Source: Trachelipus rathkii
Taxonomy: Eukaryota > Arthropoda > Malacostraca > Isopoda > Trachelipodidae
Direction: 5' to 3'
Length of the DNA stretch: 64,000 nt
Assembly (NCBI GenBank): GCA_015478945.1
Contig: JABUQX010007442.1
Span: forward strand, 39,528 to 103,527
Shown here: piece by piece, positions 29,333 to 41,929 of the stretch
Numbering within the stretch: position 1 is the first letter of the stretch
Layout of the letters: each line of letters starts with the position of its first letter
Notes under the pieces: generated by a model
Told to the model about the DNA's origin: nothing
Database searches by the model: none
The model's input: only the letters and a program-made list of their open reading frames with translations
Translations under genes and position numbers: made by a program

Positions 29333-29602
29333 ATTCCATGAATAGCATGAGAACAATTGAGTTATTGCAACAGAATTGGACGTGATTAATCAACACTTGA
29401 CAATATTGCCAATTGTTGCCACACCACCCACACGCTACACACAAAATAATACTAACTTAATTGACTTAAGCATTTGCTTCTTCAGAGCACTTTTCAATTA
29501 CTTGATCAATTTTTATAATAGAAATTGTAGATATGAAATTTGTTTTCAGTTGTCTCACAAAAAGAAAAATTTATTTAAATCAATATCAAACACAAACATA
29601 AT

Positions 29603-29603
<1 letters not shown>

Positions 29604-29672
<69 letters not shown>

Positions 29673-29700
29673 TAATAATATAATAATAATAATAATACAT
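29604..29700. repeat. (AAT)n microsatellite
   Basis: Over 90 bp of AAT units, slightly interrupted near 29671-29682. Lies in the outer part of the left arm. Confidence 0.95.
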
Positions 29701-29759
29701 CATCAAAAATATTTTATAACTTAGTAAATTTAAAAGTTGAGTAAAAATAACTAAAAAAA

Positions 29760-31140
29760 AAAGAATCAACCATAATCTACAATATATAGCACTTTGACTC
29801 TCTAGTAAGTCATTGGATCTCATATTTTATGATTTCCATGTGACATCCCTTCATCAAACTCAATCAACATTTGGTCCCTCAGTTTGATTTTATTATGACT
29901 TTGGTCTAATCTTCATTTAATGAACCGCTAAAACAAAGTGTGATCCTTCATTCGTTGGGAAAGATCTGACAATTAAATAAAAAGTTTTAGTAAGCCTAAA
30001 GGGTAATGAATACAACCAAATAATTAAGACAACTATGTGTAAAGATCCATGAAAAGAGCAATTCTCATTATGAAGATAAAAAAAATAAAAAAAACAAAAA
30101 AAAATAAAAAAAAAAAAAAAAAAAAATTCGTCAATGGAAGTAGATTGAGATAATTTTGGAGCATGAGTCTGTTGTGGACCTTAAAAAACAATCTTTTCAT
30201 TTAAAGATGAATCAAATGAATGAATGTTATTATTAAAACTCTAAAACTATAATCTTCAGTAACATAAACAATATCTCTAAACATTAATTAAAGGATTTAT
30301 GTTTCATCTTTTAAAACCCCATTGTACTTTAGAATTCATGTGATGTCACATTTTAAAGATATTTTATGTGCCATTATTTTATGGTAAGAGAATTTTGAAG
30401 AGAAAATGTGTTTGTTTGTTTGTTACCAGCAATTTTATTATTATTATTATTATTATTATTCATTATTACCTTATTTATTATTTATTATTATTCCATCCTC
30501 ATCGTTATTATTAATTATATATTATTTATTATTCTATATTAATAAAATTGCAAGGATTTTATGTATTGATGAGGAGTTCAAAGGAAAGAAATCATATAAA
30601 GATAAGTGGAAAAGTTAACAATAAAGATTGATTTGGCATAGTAGAGTTAGTGTATTGTATTCTTTGTAACTAATAATTAATTAAAGTATGTTTATTTCTC
30701 TTCTTAAGGATTTGTATTAGAGTGCCCATGACTAAGGATCCTATATGACTCTTATTTCATTCTAAATATTAAGTTCTATCTATTAAAAGATAATAATAAG
30801 TTTAATCTAATGACAATAAACAATCGCTAACACCAAATCAAGAACTGCCCGCTTTAAAAAGTGAATGTGCTTCATGGTAATAGTCCATTTGAACTATAAA
30901 TGTACTTTGTGTTATTTATTAGCGGCCACTAATTTATACGGCTCTGATTGTGTTTCGTAAAATAGACTTTCACCAAACAAGGTAATACTATACATTATTA
31001 AACTCTATTTCTCATGGTTAAGGTAATTAGGTTAAACTTTATTAAATACATTTGCTTGATATATCTACATTATTATTCTTATTATATATTACTATTCATT
31101 ATTATTATTATGTACTATTGTTATTATCATTATTATATTA
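29760..31140. other. Outer left arm, no gene seen
   Basis: It includes the A-rich run at 30074-30125 and (ATT)n at 30436-30540. It mirrors about 55490-56860 of the right arm. No coding motif is visible on this copy. Confidence 0.6.
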
Positions 31141-31499
31141 ATATTATAGGATGTATCCGATAGTATCGGATATCGCAGTATCGGTCCATTTTCTTGGTAT
31201 CGGTACAGGTCTTTTGGTATGGTTATAGTGGCTACGACTACTTTGCCGATACTCTTAGTTTTGGATGACAGAGCTTATGAGAAACTTTTAATTCAATAAT
31301 TTGACTATACAACATGAACAATGTCAATTCCATGAAAAATATGTGCTTCTATATATTCTTTGCTTGAGAAAAGAAGCAGATCTGTGACTTAATTTTTGTC
31401 TACCAGTACAAATGTGGAATTGCGAATTTGGCAACCTACACCATTCCATTTTTCTGTATAGCAGAATGTTTTCCTTCCACATGCTTTTGAAAGTTTTTC

Positions 31500-34400
31500 A
31501 GTTGGTCTTGATATTGTGAGGTATACTTAGTGTTTGTATGAGAGAGCTATCATGTGCGAATTCTATAATTATATTTCGGCGAAATTGTATGAATCGTATG
31601 GGTACATGGAATGTCACGAGGAATAAATGTTGGAGGGAGAAGAGGAGGAGGTGATGGATGTATTTAGGAAGGGCAAATTCATTGCTCGCTGTCACTGAAA
31701 ACCATCAAGTTGAAAGGAAACGGTCTTTGAAAATAAGGTGGTGTGGTGTGAAATGTGTGATTGTGCTGTGTGGGAATGAATGAGAGAGGGAGAGAAGAGT
31801 ATGCATTTTGATGAAGTGACCTTGGTACAATAAGCATGGCTAACTTGTGTGTGCTGTGAGTCCCTGAGGAATCCTACATGTTAAATTAAGTTTGAAAAGG
31901 TCAAGTATGTGTGGTTGTGACATTATGGTCCATCTGAGGGCAACGTTGAAGAGAGTACGATGTTTTGGGATAATCTGAATGATGGCTCTGATGGGCGTGG
32001 TAGGAGCTTTCAGATTGATAGTGTTGTGGGACGCTGACATGGTGGATAGGCTGATTCAAAAAAGGATCGGTATACAAGGTGGTTTTGGTGGCGGAGAAAA
32101 TGAAGAATCGGTAGAAGGTTGGTTGATTTCTGTAAAAGAGAGAGTATTGTGTAGTTAAATACTTTTTTAAACACAAGAGTATACCATAAGTATACTAAGT
32201 TGGTGTAGGTAGAGATGGTATTATATGAAGTGAAAAGTATGATTGATTTTGTGTTGGTGAAGAAGGAGATGTGAAGTATTGTGTTGTATGTTAAATCAGT
32301 GAGGGGTTTAGGAAGGGGATTATCGGATCATCTATATTGTCTCTATAGTAAAATTAAGTAGTGGGGCTTTGGATGGAGAGGAATGTGATACGGAAAGGAA
32401 GTAGTAAAATTAAGAGTGAGAAAGTTAAGTGAACAAGACAATTAAAGATAAGTATGTAAGAGCGCTTGCTGTAAATCGGTTGAATGTGAACAGGTTGATA
32501 CTGAACAATCTGGGGGAACTGAAGGAAGCATTGTTAGTAGTTCAAAGGAAGTGCTGTGGATTGCTAACAGTAGGAAAGTAAAGAAGTAAACAGCGAATGT
32601 GGAATGGAAGAGGTGATGAAGCGGTTAAAGGTAAAAAAGAAGGGTGGTTGTATAAAGCAATGCATAAGTTTCAAAGGAAAGATGCTTGGAATATATATAA
32701 GGAGGAAAAGAAATACTAAAAGGTGCATCTAGTAGGAAAAAAAAGGTAAAATGAACAGTTTGGAAGGAGTGATGAGACTAACAAGGGGAATAGGAAGCTC
32801 TTCTGGCAGGAAGCGCGAAAGGTTAAAGAATGAGAATAAGGAGAATCCGCTTAGATAATGAATAGGGATGGGGTGCTTTTGTACTGATGAAATGGATGTG
32901 AAGGGGGTGCTGGAAAGAACACTTAAAAAATCTGCACAATTAACAGCAATGATGAGGTGTTAGTGAATAGTGTGTGGTTTTAATGGTGCAAGAAGGAATA
33001 GGTATTTTGGGATGTTCTGTATACTTCAGAGTTATCTGAGTAAGGATATCGTACATGGGTAGAGTGAGCAAAGGTTGAAGAATGGCTTAAATCTGCAGGA
33101 TATAGATGAAATTTACTAGTGAAAAGATCAGGCGGAGCAGATGGTGATGTTGAGTGGATTTGAAGCTGTGTAATAAAGTGATTTATTGAAAGGGTTAGTT
33201 CAAGGGATGGAGGAGAGCGGTAATAGTACCTTATATAAGGTTAAGGGAGAAAAGGGGAAGACTGTAAGAAATTAATCAGGGGAAATAAGTTTATGAGTGT
33301 GCTAGGAAGTTATTAATGCTGGTATTTTGGGTCGGAAAAACAAGGAAAAAGGGGTTTGGCCGGGGGTCGGGGAAAGTGGGGGGGGGAAAACTGATTGGTG
33401 AAGAGAACAAAGGTGCGTTTAGGGAGTGTTAGAGGATGTGTGAAATCTTTACACAGAAACAAATGATTGAGAAAATGACGAAGAAGAAGGAATAAATTGT
33501 ATTTAAGTTTTATGGTTTTACAACAGGGTATGAGAGGTAATAGGAACGCTTTATGGGCAGGTATTAGTGATATAATGGTGTTAGTGGTAGGCTTCTGAAA
33601 TGAATCAAAGTAGTGTATGAAGATGTAGTGAAGCGTGTGTTAACGAATAAATGAGTTTCAATGGTCATGGTTTAAGATTAAAGCGGAAGTGGAGACAGGT
33701 TTTGTTATGTGCTCCTTGGTATTCAATTTGTAATATGGATGGGGTTATGAAAAGATTAGAGGAGGGGGAGATGGCAGGAAATGGTGTTAGAATGATGGAA
33801 ATGGGGATGAGTGGAGTGTGCCCTACTATTAATGCGGATGAGTTTGGTCTTCTGTGTGGCGAAATCTGGAAGAGTTTTGAGCAGGACTTGCTAGAAGACT
33901 TTGGCAGGGTATGTAAAAAGGAGGGTTTGAAAGTAACGTAGATTAAAGAGTAGTATTGGGGGAGGAGTGGAGGACAGTCCTCAGTGTGAAGTGTTATAGA
34001 TTAGATGGTGAGCAGCTGGCAGGGTATGTAAAAGGGAAACACGTATTTAGGGTATGTGTTGGGTGAGAAGTTAACGGACTGATGCAGAGGTGTTAGTAGG
34101 AATCAGTTGTGAATCGGCAGGAAGGTGGCTACTACAACTTAAACGTTGTGAATGTAAAGGTGACTAAGTCTTGAGTTTGCCTGAGTCTTACATAGGGTAT
34201 GTTGTTACCTGTGTTATTGTAATGTAGAGACTATATCTGGAATAAGAAGTATAGATCTAATTCAATGGTTTCAGATGGACAATCTGTAGGGGCATGCTAG
34301 GTGTGAGAGAATTAATAAAATGAGAAATAACTACTTGATTTGTGTTGTGTGATGTGAGAAAAGGCGTAAATGAGAGAATAATGAAAGTATGTTGAGATGT

Positions 34401-34740
34401 TTGGTTATGTGGAAAGGATGAATGATAGTCGGTTAGTTAAGCGTATATATAGTGAGAGTGTGTTGGGAACCCGACGGCTGAGAGGACTGAGAGAACAGTG
34501 GATTGGAGAGTGACAATGTCTGAATAGGAGAGAAATGAGTTTGGCAGAGGCGAGAATAAATTGCATGATGGAGAGAATGGCGGGTATTGTGAGGAAGGGT
34601 TGTGGCCCAACCTGGGCCAAGGGATGAACCCTTACAATGACGATTTACCATAAGGTCCGTCGCGGTGTCATGAAGCTCTAGGGTGGATTTCTGTCTGTGA
34701 CGAGTTTTCACTAATTAAATGGTACAGAGGGGGCGGAAGG
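31500..34740 (+). mobile_element. Non-LTR retrotransposon remnant, left-arm copy
   Basis: The clearest part is an open frame at 33651-33941. It contains 'NMDGVMKRLEEGE', 'GVRMMEMGMSGVCPT', a degraded active-site region 'NADEFGLLCGE' (family FADDxxLLCGE) and 'LEDFGRVCKKEGLKV'. Downstream, 34390-34620 gives pieces of the C-terminal tail: 'FGYVERMNDSRLVKRIY', 'LGTRRLRGLREQWI' and 'CGPTWAKG'. Upstream pieces near 32430-32720 and 33180-33240 fit the region between endonuclease and RT. All frames are broken. Clade not assigned. Confidence 0.75.
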
Positions 34741-34873
34741 CTGCGTTTTATTTGTTTTATCTTTTTGCATTTGTCATACTCTCCTACTGCTTTTCTTTTT
34801 CCGTGCTTGTAGCGTCCTTACTCCAATCTTTGGGAAAAGTAGATAAAAAAGAAAGAAAGAATATATAACGGCT

Positions 34874-34882
34874 GATAATTAT

Positions 34883-34916
<34 letters not shown>

Positions 34917-34965
34917 ATATATATATAATATATATACTATATATATATATATATATACGTATATC

Positions 34966-34996
<31 letters not shown>
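34874..34996. repeat. (TA)n microsatellite
   Basis: Interrupted TA runs separate the non-LTR remnant from the next element. Confidence 0.9.
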
Positions 34997-34997
<1 letters not shown>

Positions 34998-35249
34998 TTC
35001 TATTTTCAGGTTCTATATTTCGAAATTAACAATTGACAAAAAAGATAAAGGAAATAGTTTTATTAACAAAAGTATTATATATATCCCTGTCAAGTTCTTT
35101 ACATGCACATCAGCCGTAAAATAGCCTACCTATTTTTGCTTATGTGTGATGGAGATTACATTTAAAGACGCAACAACTGTCAGGCTTGTCACATTCAGTT
35201 ATGAAGGCTTAACTAAACTAGTACTTTGCGATGTAAAGTTGGGGACTAG

Positions 35250-36800
35250 GATAATCCTGGGCTCCACATGTATGTTGCAATTTCATATTAGATGGATCTT
35301 GAGAAAACTTGGTTAAAGGGAAAACCAATAGCCGTATGAATTTGCCTCGTACTATGATTTGGCGTGAACCGACAAATCACGTAAGGGATTTACCTCTGTT
35401 TGACAAATGTGCAGGAGTTCTCTTCAAAATTCCAACACTGTACTCCGGTATCTAACTAACACAGCAATTGGCCATCCAGTCCTCATTCAGGATGATTCTT
35501 CTGTACCTACACCTCCAATGAATTTATTGTTGACTCTGAGGATGACCCTCCAATCATACACACAACGGTATCAAATCCTGCTTTAACCATCAAATCTGAA
35601 CATGTTACATTCATGAATCACACAGGAGGAGCTTAACGATCTTGTTACGAGATCTAAAGCTCTCACAAACATACTCAGAATTATTGGCTTCTAGGCTTCA
35701 GGGCTGGAATCTAATTTTAGATGAAGGTAAACATTATTTAATTTAGAGGCAGACAGAGACAGGTTTGCAACTATTTTGTGCAGAAATGATGACAATTGGT
35801 ATACTGCTGGATGTGAATGGCCTATTCTGGACAGGCATTGGACATGAGCATAAATCTAGCAAAAGTGCGCCTGTTATGATTCCTCCAAATGTGTCTCAAG
35901 GCAGTGGTATTTCCAATATAGAGATAATCTTTCCGTACTGTATCCTGTAGTATATTCTTACAAATAAAAGAAAGCGTACAAATTATGAGTTCTATACTTA
36001 ACCTAGTTAAGTACACAACATTAAGATGACACATTTTGGGACCTGGAAGGTCATTGGACTATTAACAAGCATGCAACAGGGATACACAAAGTTTGCTGCT
36101 TTCCTCTGCCGAATGGGCACAGCCTCGACAGAAACAAATCACTACATTCAAGAAAAAAGTGACCTCAAAAAATGATATTCATCTGAGGACACAAAAAACA
36201 TTATACCATGAACCAGATGTGAATCCGCAGTTTTGTCTTTCTTCCACCTTTGCACATTAAATTGGTTTGATGAGCAATATTTGAAAAAGCTCTGACAAGA
36301 AGGTGTGGCATTCTTGCATCTCCAGAACAAATTCACAAATTTAAGTGAGGGAAAGATAAGAAGGGGTTTTTATTGGCCCCCGTCTTCCGAGATCTTCGAG
36401 ATGGAGAGTTCGAAAGGAAAGTGTCAGAAGAACAAAAAGCGGCCTGGCTAGCATTCAAATCAGTGTGCTCAGGTTTCCTTGAAATGAGAAAGTTGAAAAC
36501 TATGAATATCTTGTATGTCACATGGTGGATTGCTTTTGTGATATAGGTTGCAATATGTCTTTAACTACACTTTATTGATTACATCGACTTCTTTCCCCCC
36601 AACTTTGGCGCAATTAGTGATGAGGATGGTGAAAGGTTTCCACCAGGACATCTCTGTTTTAAAAGCGTTTCAGTGGGCAATGGAATTGAAAGCAATTGCT
36701 TATGCTAAAATATTGCTGGTCTCTTTCACGGGACACACCCCAACAGTGCCCACAATGAGGAATGACGACAAAATAATCTTTAGTTGTGTGCTGTGCTATA
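35250..36800 (+). pseudogene. Widespread arthropod repeat ORF of unknown function (left-arm copy)
   Basis: Broken-frame pieces follow, in order, an uncharacterised protein found in many arthropod genomes in multiple copies. They are 'QEELNDLVTRSKALTNILRI' near 35620-35680, 'DLEGHWTINKHATGIHKVCC' near 36040-36100, and a remnant of the 'LPPLHIKLGLMK' motif near 36235-36275. Then come 'LSEGKIRRGFLLAPVFRDLR' near 36340-36400, 'EEQKAAWLAFKSVCSGFL' near 36428-36481, and 'FHQDISVLK' near 36633-36660. I know the family only as a repeat-associated protein without an assigned function. The copy is interrupted by stops and frameshifts. Confidence 0.6.
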
Positions 36801-37019
36801 ATAATCAGCACACTGCACATTCAATGAACCCAATATGTATAAATATAGTGTGTCTCCAAAAAAACGAATTATAGTGATAGAGCTTTTTGTTTTCATAATT
36901 ACAAGACCTTTTTTATATAGCAGAATCACATATTTCATGTAAGGCGACAGAAAACAAATTAAATTGTTTGTGCAGCCGTAAATAAATTCTAGTTTGATAA
37001 TATAAAAGGTCTAATGAGA

Positions 37020-37650
37020 ATTCCTTAAGCTGCTGAAACAACAAGCAATGACATCTCCGGACGATGCACCACTTCTAGAATCCATTTAAATAGCATAACC
37101 GAAGCTTGCTCGCTTGACAAGAAAAAAAAAAGATTCACAGAAGTGGAAGCCGCTTATCAGCAACACCCCTGGCAACAGCACCCTGATGTGACACCAGTGG
37201 CTCTTTCGCAAACATAAACATACTGAAGATGAAGAGGATTTGGATATGTAGACTTGATAAGTCCATTGGCGAAATTTGCATTACAATCTCATTCACATTC
37301 ATAGGATCACACCAAGGACTTCTCGAAAAAACTGAAGAGAGAGTCTTCAAGAAGGAAAATAATTCAAAATTTACAATCTGTGAAAGAGGAGATGAGGCTC
37401 ATCAAGAGACAGTCGAGATGCTGCCTACAGAAGAAGAATCCTTTCATGTGTTGGCATGAAAAATGGCCAGGTTCCATTATTATCAGTTACTGCAAGCACA
37501 ATTATTTATCAAGCCCTCCCTATACAGTCAGAGTAGCCGATTTTTAGTGTAGTGGGGAATGTAACACCCCAAAAAGGAACAGGCTCTCGGCAAGATATAG
37601 TCGAAAGCTTGATGTCCAATTTTGCATACCAAATTTGAGGATTTTGGAAT
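37020..37650 (+). pseudogene. hAT transposase C-terminal dimerisation region (left-arm copy)
   Basis: Pieces include 'KKKRFTEVEAAYQQ' near 37120-37160, 'YLSSPPYTVRVADF' near 37498-37540, then 'GECNTPKRNRLSARYSRKL' near 37553-37610. This is the hATC pattern (RKYLS-P-TSV-SERLFS-AGNV--PKRNRLS-E-VE-L). It ends about 540 bp inside the right hAT terminus, where the transposase end is expected. Frame breaks make it inactive. Confidence 0.65.
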
Positions 37651-39249
37651 TTGTAATATTGAATGTATTCCCTATCTTTTCCTTAAATGAGTATATTATT
37701 ATATGTCATGTTTGAATAATGCGTTTTTTTATTTTGTCTTTTCAGCTGATTAATTGAGGTCTCTTCTTTCATCATTTTTATTCTTTATATTATAGCTAGT
37801 TAAAGAATCTTCTTGTAAATTGTAATCATGTTAAAACATAAAAGCTAGTAGCTAAACTTTGTTTATACTTACTGGAAAATGGAAATGGAATATTTTTTGA
37901 ATAAATACAAACATAAAAAAAGTTATTAGTATTATATTCTTAAAACTGTTATTTTAAGTACTATTTAATTTATATATAAAATAAATATTCTTGAGCACAA
38001 CCAATATGAAATTATATTATGACTAAGGCTATTGGTTGTACAGCGGTATGCAAATCCGGAAGAGCTGCTAAATTTTATACATAAATTTGTTCTTTCTATT
38101 ACTGTGTATTTATTAATTAATTAAAGTATCAGATCGGCAATTTAAAAAATAGGTTCGATCAGCCTCTTTGCTAGTATCGGTAACATCCCTAATTCATTAT
38201 CTATTATTATTCTTATTTTATTATTATTATTATATTATTATTTATTATTTTATTTATGATAAATTTGTGTTTGTCTCTTTCTGAATGATGTGTGATGTGC
38301 CTTCTCCTCTCTACTTTCCTTACGTATGGGTGACAATGAGAAGAAGTGATGCGATGACGTTGCAATGGCGTTTTTCCTTTCAAGGTTACTCTTGGTCAAC
38401 CAAGTCAGCAGGTAGCAACAAACCCAAATGTTCCTTTGTTTAATTCTTAGTTATCTTATTTAAATTCTGTTTATTTGCAGTACTTAATATGTATTTGTAA
38501 AGTGTAGAGATGAACTTTTGATCTCTAAGTAAAAGTAGTTTAACGTGAGTGCAGTGTTGTAATGTGGTTACCCTAGTTGTCGTGACAATTCCCCCCGTAA
38601 GGTAACTACTCGTAAGTACCCCTGTTACAGTAAGGTGCACCTTTTCGGTAAGGACCATTTTTGTACGTGAGTTGTTGCCTTGTAGACATTGTACAATTGT
38701 ATACCATTGATGGTATAGGGTACCACAAATAACTAATATTAAGAACAACATAAGTATCACGTGAATACTTAATAGTAAAGAAAGTTTTATTTCACATTGT
38801 CATAAAGAAAGTCTTGAAACAACAAGGATACATCAAGGTGATGTTATCTTTTGATATGTGTTGCTACCTGTCTTTTTGTCAGTGTAAGCCAGAGCGTAGT
38901 ACTGCTTTCTCTCTGGTAGTGTGTGTTTGAAGTTGTAGCTACACGAGAAGGTAGTGTTCCTTGTTGTTTGAGTTTGCTTTTGAGGTGTGTAGATGCGTAA
39001 AAGATGGGACAAGGAAAGTAGCTGGTAGTGGGAGCAACTTGAGTTGGTTGAAAAGAAGTGGAAGTGTTGTAGAAAAGAGGGTGGCGTAGAGCATGTCCGA
39101 GTTTAAAGTGATTTAAATGCGGAGAGTTATGATGTGTGGAAGGTAAGCAAGTGTTGCGGTCTCAAATGTGTGGTGACAAAATTGAGCAACCAGCAGGTGA
39201 GGATTTTGTTTGATTTGTGTGCAACAGGCTTATGAGTGTGTGTGGACAG

Positions 39250-40240
39250 TGGATTGGGAGTCGTTAGGTAAAAAAGGAAGGAGTGGATGACATATTACGA
39301 AGGTTGGATGAACGGTATGCGAAAAGCAAAGGGATAGATATGATAAGTTATGTGAATATTTCTCTATATTAAAAGAAAGGATGGTGAATTATGAGAGAAC
39401 TTGCGAATAGTTATGAGTGATTGAGAGAAAAGTTATAAGATTGTTGGTAAAGTGTTTGGTTGAGACATGAAATGTGATTCATCTTTACTTGAGGAGCATG
39501 TAATGTGAGAATCAAGGAAATGTGTGTTAGTGTATTGTGTAAGGTGAGTGCGGTGTCTTCTACTTTTCGTGATGCGTGTATGTATGTGAAGGTTTTGGTA
39601 GAAAAAGTGAAAGAGCGAACAGAAGTGATGTAGAGAGAGTGGTGAGAAGAGTTGGTATTCAAGTCAACGTGTGCCTGGGCCCAGAAGTGAAGAGTGGGTT
39701 AATGGTCAGTTGTTGAACGTGAAAGACAAGAATGGGGTAGTAAGTGAATGTAATATTTGTAGGTCAAAATTTCATTATGCGTATAAATGTCCGTCAAGAG
39801 GTAGAGGTGTTTATGGTGGTGGAAGTAGGGATTATGCTAGTGGTGTTGGTGTTGGTAGAGGTAGAGTAGTGGAAAATGTAGAAGGTGGTGCAGTAGGTGG
39901 TGGTAACAATGTTGTTGATGACATGATTTTCTATGGTGAAATAGTAAGGAGAAATAGTGAAGAAAGTGTGTGGAGAAGAAAGAGATGTGACTTATGTAGA
40001 TCTGATAAACATTTGTGGAGAGATTGTGATGTGTATGGAGATTATAGTGAGATGTGTGGAAAGAAGAAAGAAGGTATAAGTGTGGTGCAGAAGGTTGCAG
40101 TAGAGAGTAGTAAAAGTGATAGTGTTGGAAGACAAGTAGGTACAAGTGTGGTGAAAGAGGAAGAAGTAGTCAGTAGTAAAAGTGGTAGTGTTGGGAGACA
40201 AGTAAGGTATGGTGGAATGGGGAGAGGTAAGTGTTTATAA
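39250..40240 (+). pseudogene. copia-type Gag with two CCHC zinc knuckles (left arm)
   Basis: Upstream broken frames contain 'YAKSKGIDMI' and 'KERMVNYERTC', typical of copia gag helical regions. The open frame 39671-40240 has a first knuckle C-NI-C-RSKF-H-YAYK-C and a second knuckle C-DL-C-RSDK-H-LWRD-C, both exact CX2CX4HX4C. A Gly/Arg-rich linker separates them, with Ser/Lys/Glu repeats behind. Gag would package the element's RNA in cytoplasmic particles. A decayed mirror copy lies in the right arm on the minus strand (45000-46280). Confidence 0.75.
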
Positions 40241-40764
40241 AAGTAGTGGTGATGAGGATTTCGATGACATGTGTGCGATTTTGGGTGGAAATCCTTTTAA
40301 GTGTTGTAGTGATACTGACGATGACATGAGTATGGGAGAGAGTGGTGAGAAAATAGTGGTCCCGGGAAGGGTGTGGATGAGTGAGAAGGTAGATGATGAA
40401 AAGAAGACTGTGAAGGAAGTAAGTGTTGACATCTTTGTGAGTAATGAAGAGGTAAAAGTAGAAAAAGTAGAAGGAGAAAGTGTGGTGAGTGTTGTAGATG
40501 TGAAGTTGAAGTGTTGTGATTCAGCAGTGCTGAACCAGGGTACAGCAGTTAAGTGTAGAAAAGGTGGAGTGTAGCAAAATGAAGAAAGTAAAAGTGGCAA
40601 AGAAAAGTAAGAAAGTTGAGCGTAGTGCTAAAGTAAAAGAATGGATGAGACGTAGAAAAGGTGAGAGATATTGTGCTTGGATGGAGAGAATTGATGAGTA
40701 CTTGTCTAGTGATGAGAGTGAAGGGGAAGTGTTAGAAAGTGGTAGGAGTTTATTGATGAGGTAA
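40209..40764 (+). pseudogene. Gag-protease linker and possible retropepsin remnant
   Basis: Two overlapping open frames (40209-40574, 40564-40764) are rich in Asp/Glu/Lys/Val. 'VVDVKLKCCDSAVLNQG' near 40492-40550 resembles the protease active-site stretch (-DSAVLD-G-) of copia elements with the catalytic Asp apparently lost. Lys/Arg-rich sequence then follows. The right-arm copy differs here too, so the true residue is uncertain. Confidence 0.4.
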
Positions 40765-41801
40765 AATATTTCGGAAATTAGAATTGTTGATCAGATGAAG
40801 GATTTTTATTGCATGTTAGTAAAACTATTAAGTAGTCAGGAATAGATTTAATTTTTACTTCCTCTCGAGTAATAGTGGTAGTGGTGGTAGTAGTGTAGAG
40901 GGGATGTATTGTAAAGTATGTGAGTGAGAAGTGGTTGTGGTGTAGTGTTGTGGTGTGTTACATTTTGTGTTGTGTAAAGTGGTACGTTTTTTGTACAAGT
41001 GAAAGGTGGGGAGAGAAAGGTATAAGATTGATAAATTTGTGTTTGTCTCTTTTCCTAGAATGTGTGTGATGCCCCCCCCCTCGAGATATGCGAGCAGTAC
41101 TTCATACAAGAGAGGATGAAACCCTTGTATAGCTGGAGTAACTGAGAAGAAAAAAAAAGTTTAAACAAAACTCACAGTTTCTTTGAGGCCGCCCTAGCAA
41201 CTGTTGTGACGTGATGTTTGCAAGACATCTTTTTTGTTTATGTTAATGCTAAGTGAGCAACCTATGAGCTATTTTTAGAACAATAATATAATATATTCTA
41301 TCTATTGATCTATATTTTAGGTAGTTTATTTATTATTTATTTATTTATATTTATTTATTATTTTTACTTACACCCAATATTGTGAAAAAATGAAAAGTTC
41401 TTACCTTTTTATTATCCTCTTTGACTGATCAGATATGTTAGAATATATGAGGACAACGTGCCATGCTTATGATGAATGAATGATGAATGTAATAAAGCGT
41501 TAAGAAAGATAGTGCAAGCAAGATGGAGATATGTTGAAATAATAATTATGTTGTATGATAAGACGTAGAATATATATATGTTTAATTTGTTTAGATCTTG
41601 TTTAGATGACGTCGACGGTGTGAAGTTTAAATTTGGTACATTATAATTCTCTTTTTCTATATTTTACTTATACATTGTACGTTGCATCAGCGGATAATCT
41701 TACTCTTTATATTAAACATTAATTTATGCAATACTAGATAATATTTTAAGGTAGTCTTGCAAAGGATAAGGAAAAACATTACAACTGCTGCAAGTGAAGA
41801 T

Positions 41802-41830
41802 GCATTGCCATTGTCTCGCAATGGCAATGC
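41802..41830. repeat. Perfect 11-bp hairpin
   Basis: GCATTGCCATT and AATGGCAATGC flank GTCTCGC. It lies just beyond the pol fragment in the left arm; the right-arm counterpart near 43372-43400 is imperfect. Confidence 0.6.
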
Positions 41831-41929
41831 ACGACCACTCTCTGTCATCACCTCACACCGCTCTCTTTCCCCTTTCTATTTCCTAATGTTTTTCTTTCTT
41901 CCTATCATTTTGGATAATTTCATTTTTGT

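Larger units (their letters stand above)
31148..38192. mobile_element. Composite hAT transposon, left-arm copy
   Basis: The left end (TAGGATGTATCCGATAGTAT) and the right end read inward (TAGGGATGTTACCGATAC) resemble hAT termini of the GGATG-ACCGATAC kind, and both sides have subterminal TATCGG motifs. A transposase C-terminus sits at 37020-37650 near the right end. A non-LTR retroelement (31500-34740) and an unrelated repeat ORF (35250-36800) lie between the ends, so the 7 kb is a nest of elements. Target-site duplications cannot be read. Confidence 0.6.
38257..41700 (+). mobile_element. Ty1/copia (GalEa-like) gag segment with possible LTR pair, left arm
   Basis: A 24-bp perfect direct repeat starts TGATAAATTTGTGTTTGTC at 38257 and again at 41029, followed by similar but diverged sequence, so these may be the starts of two LTRs. 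Between them lies a gag-like coding region (39250-40770). No TG...CA boundaries, primer-binding site or polypurine tract can be confirmed, and the LTR call is tentative. Confidence 0.45.

Noticed and set aside
28935..29345. Proline-rich and glycine-rich proteins
   Set aside because: Translation of the poly-C tract on each strand.
40235..40600. Minus-strand Ser/Thr/Pro-rich open frames in the copia region
   Set aside because: They are antisense shadows of the Gag and linker frames; the plus strand carries the zinc knuckles.
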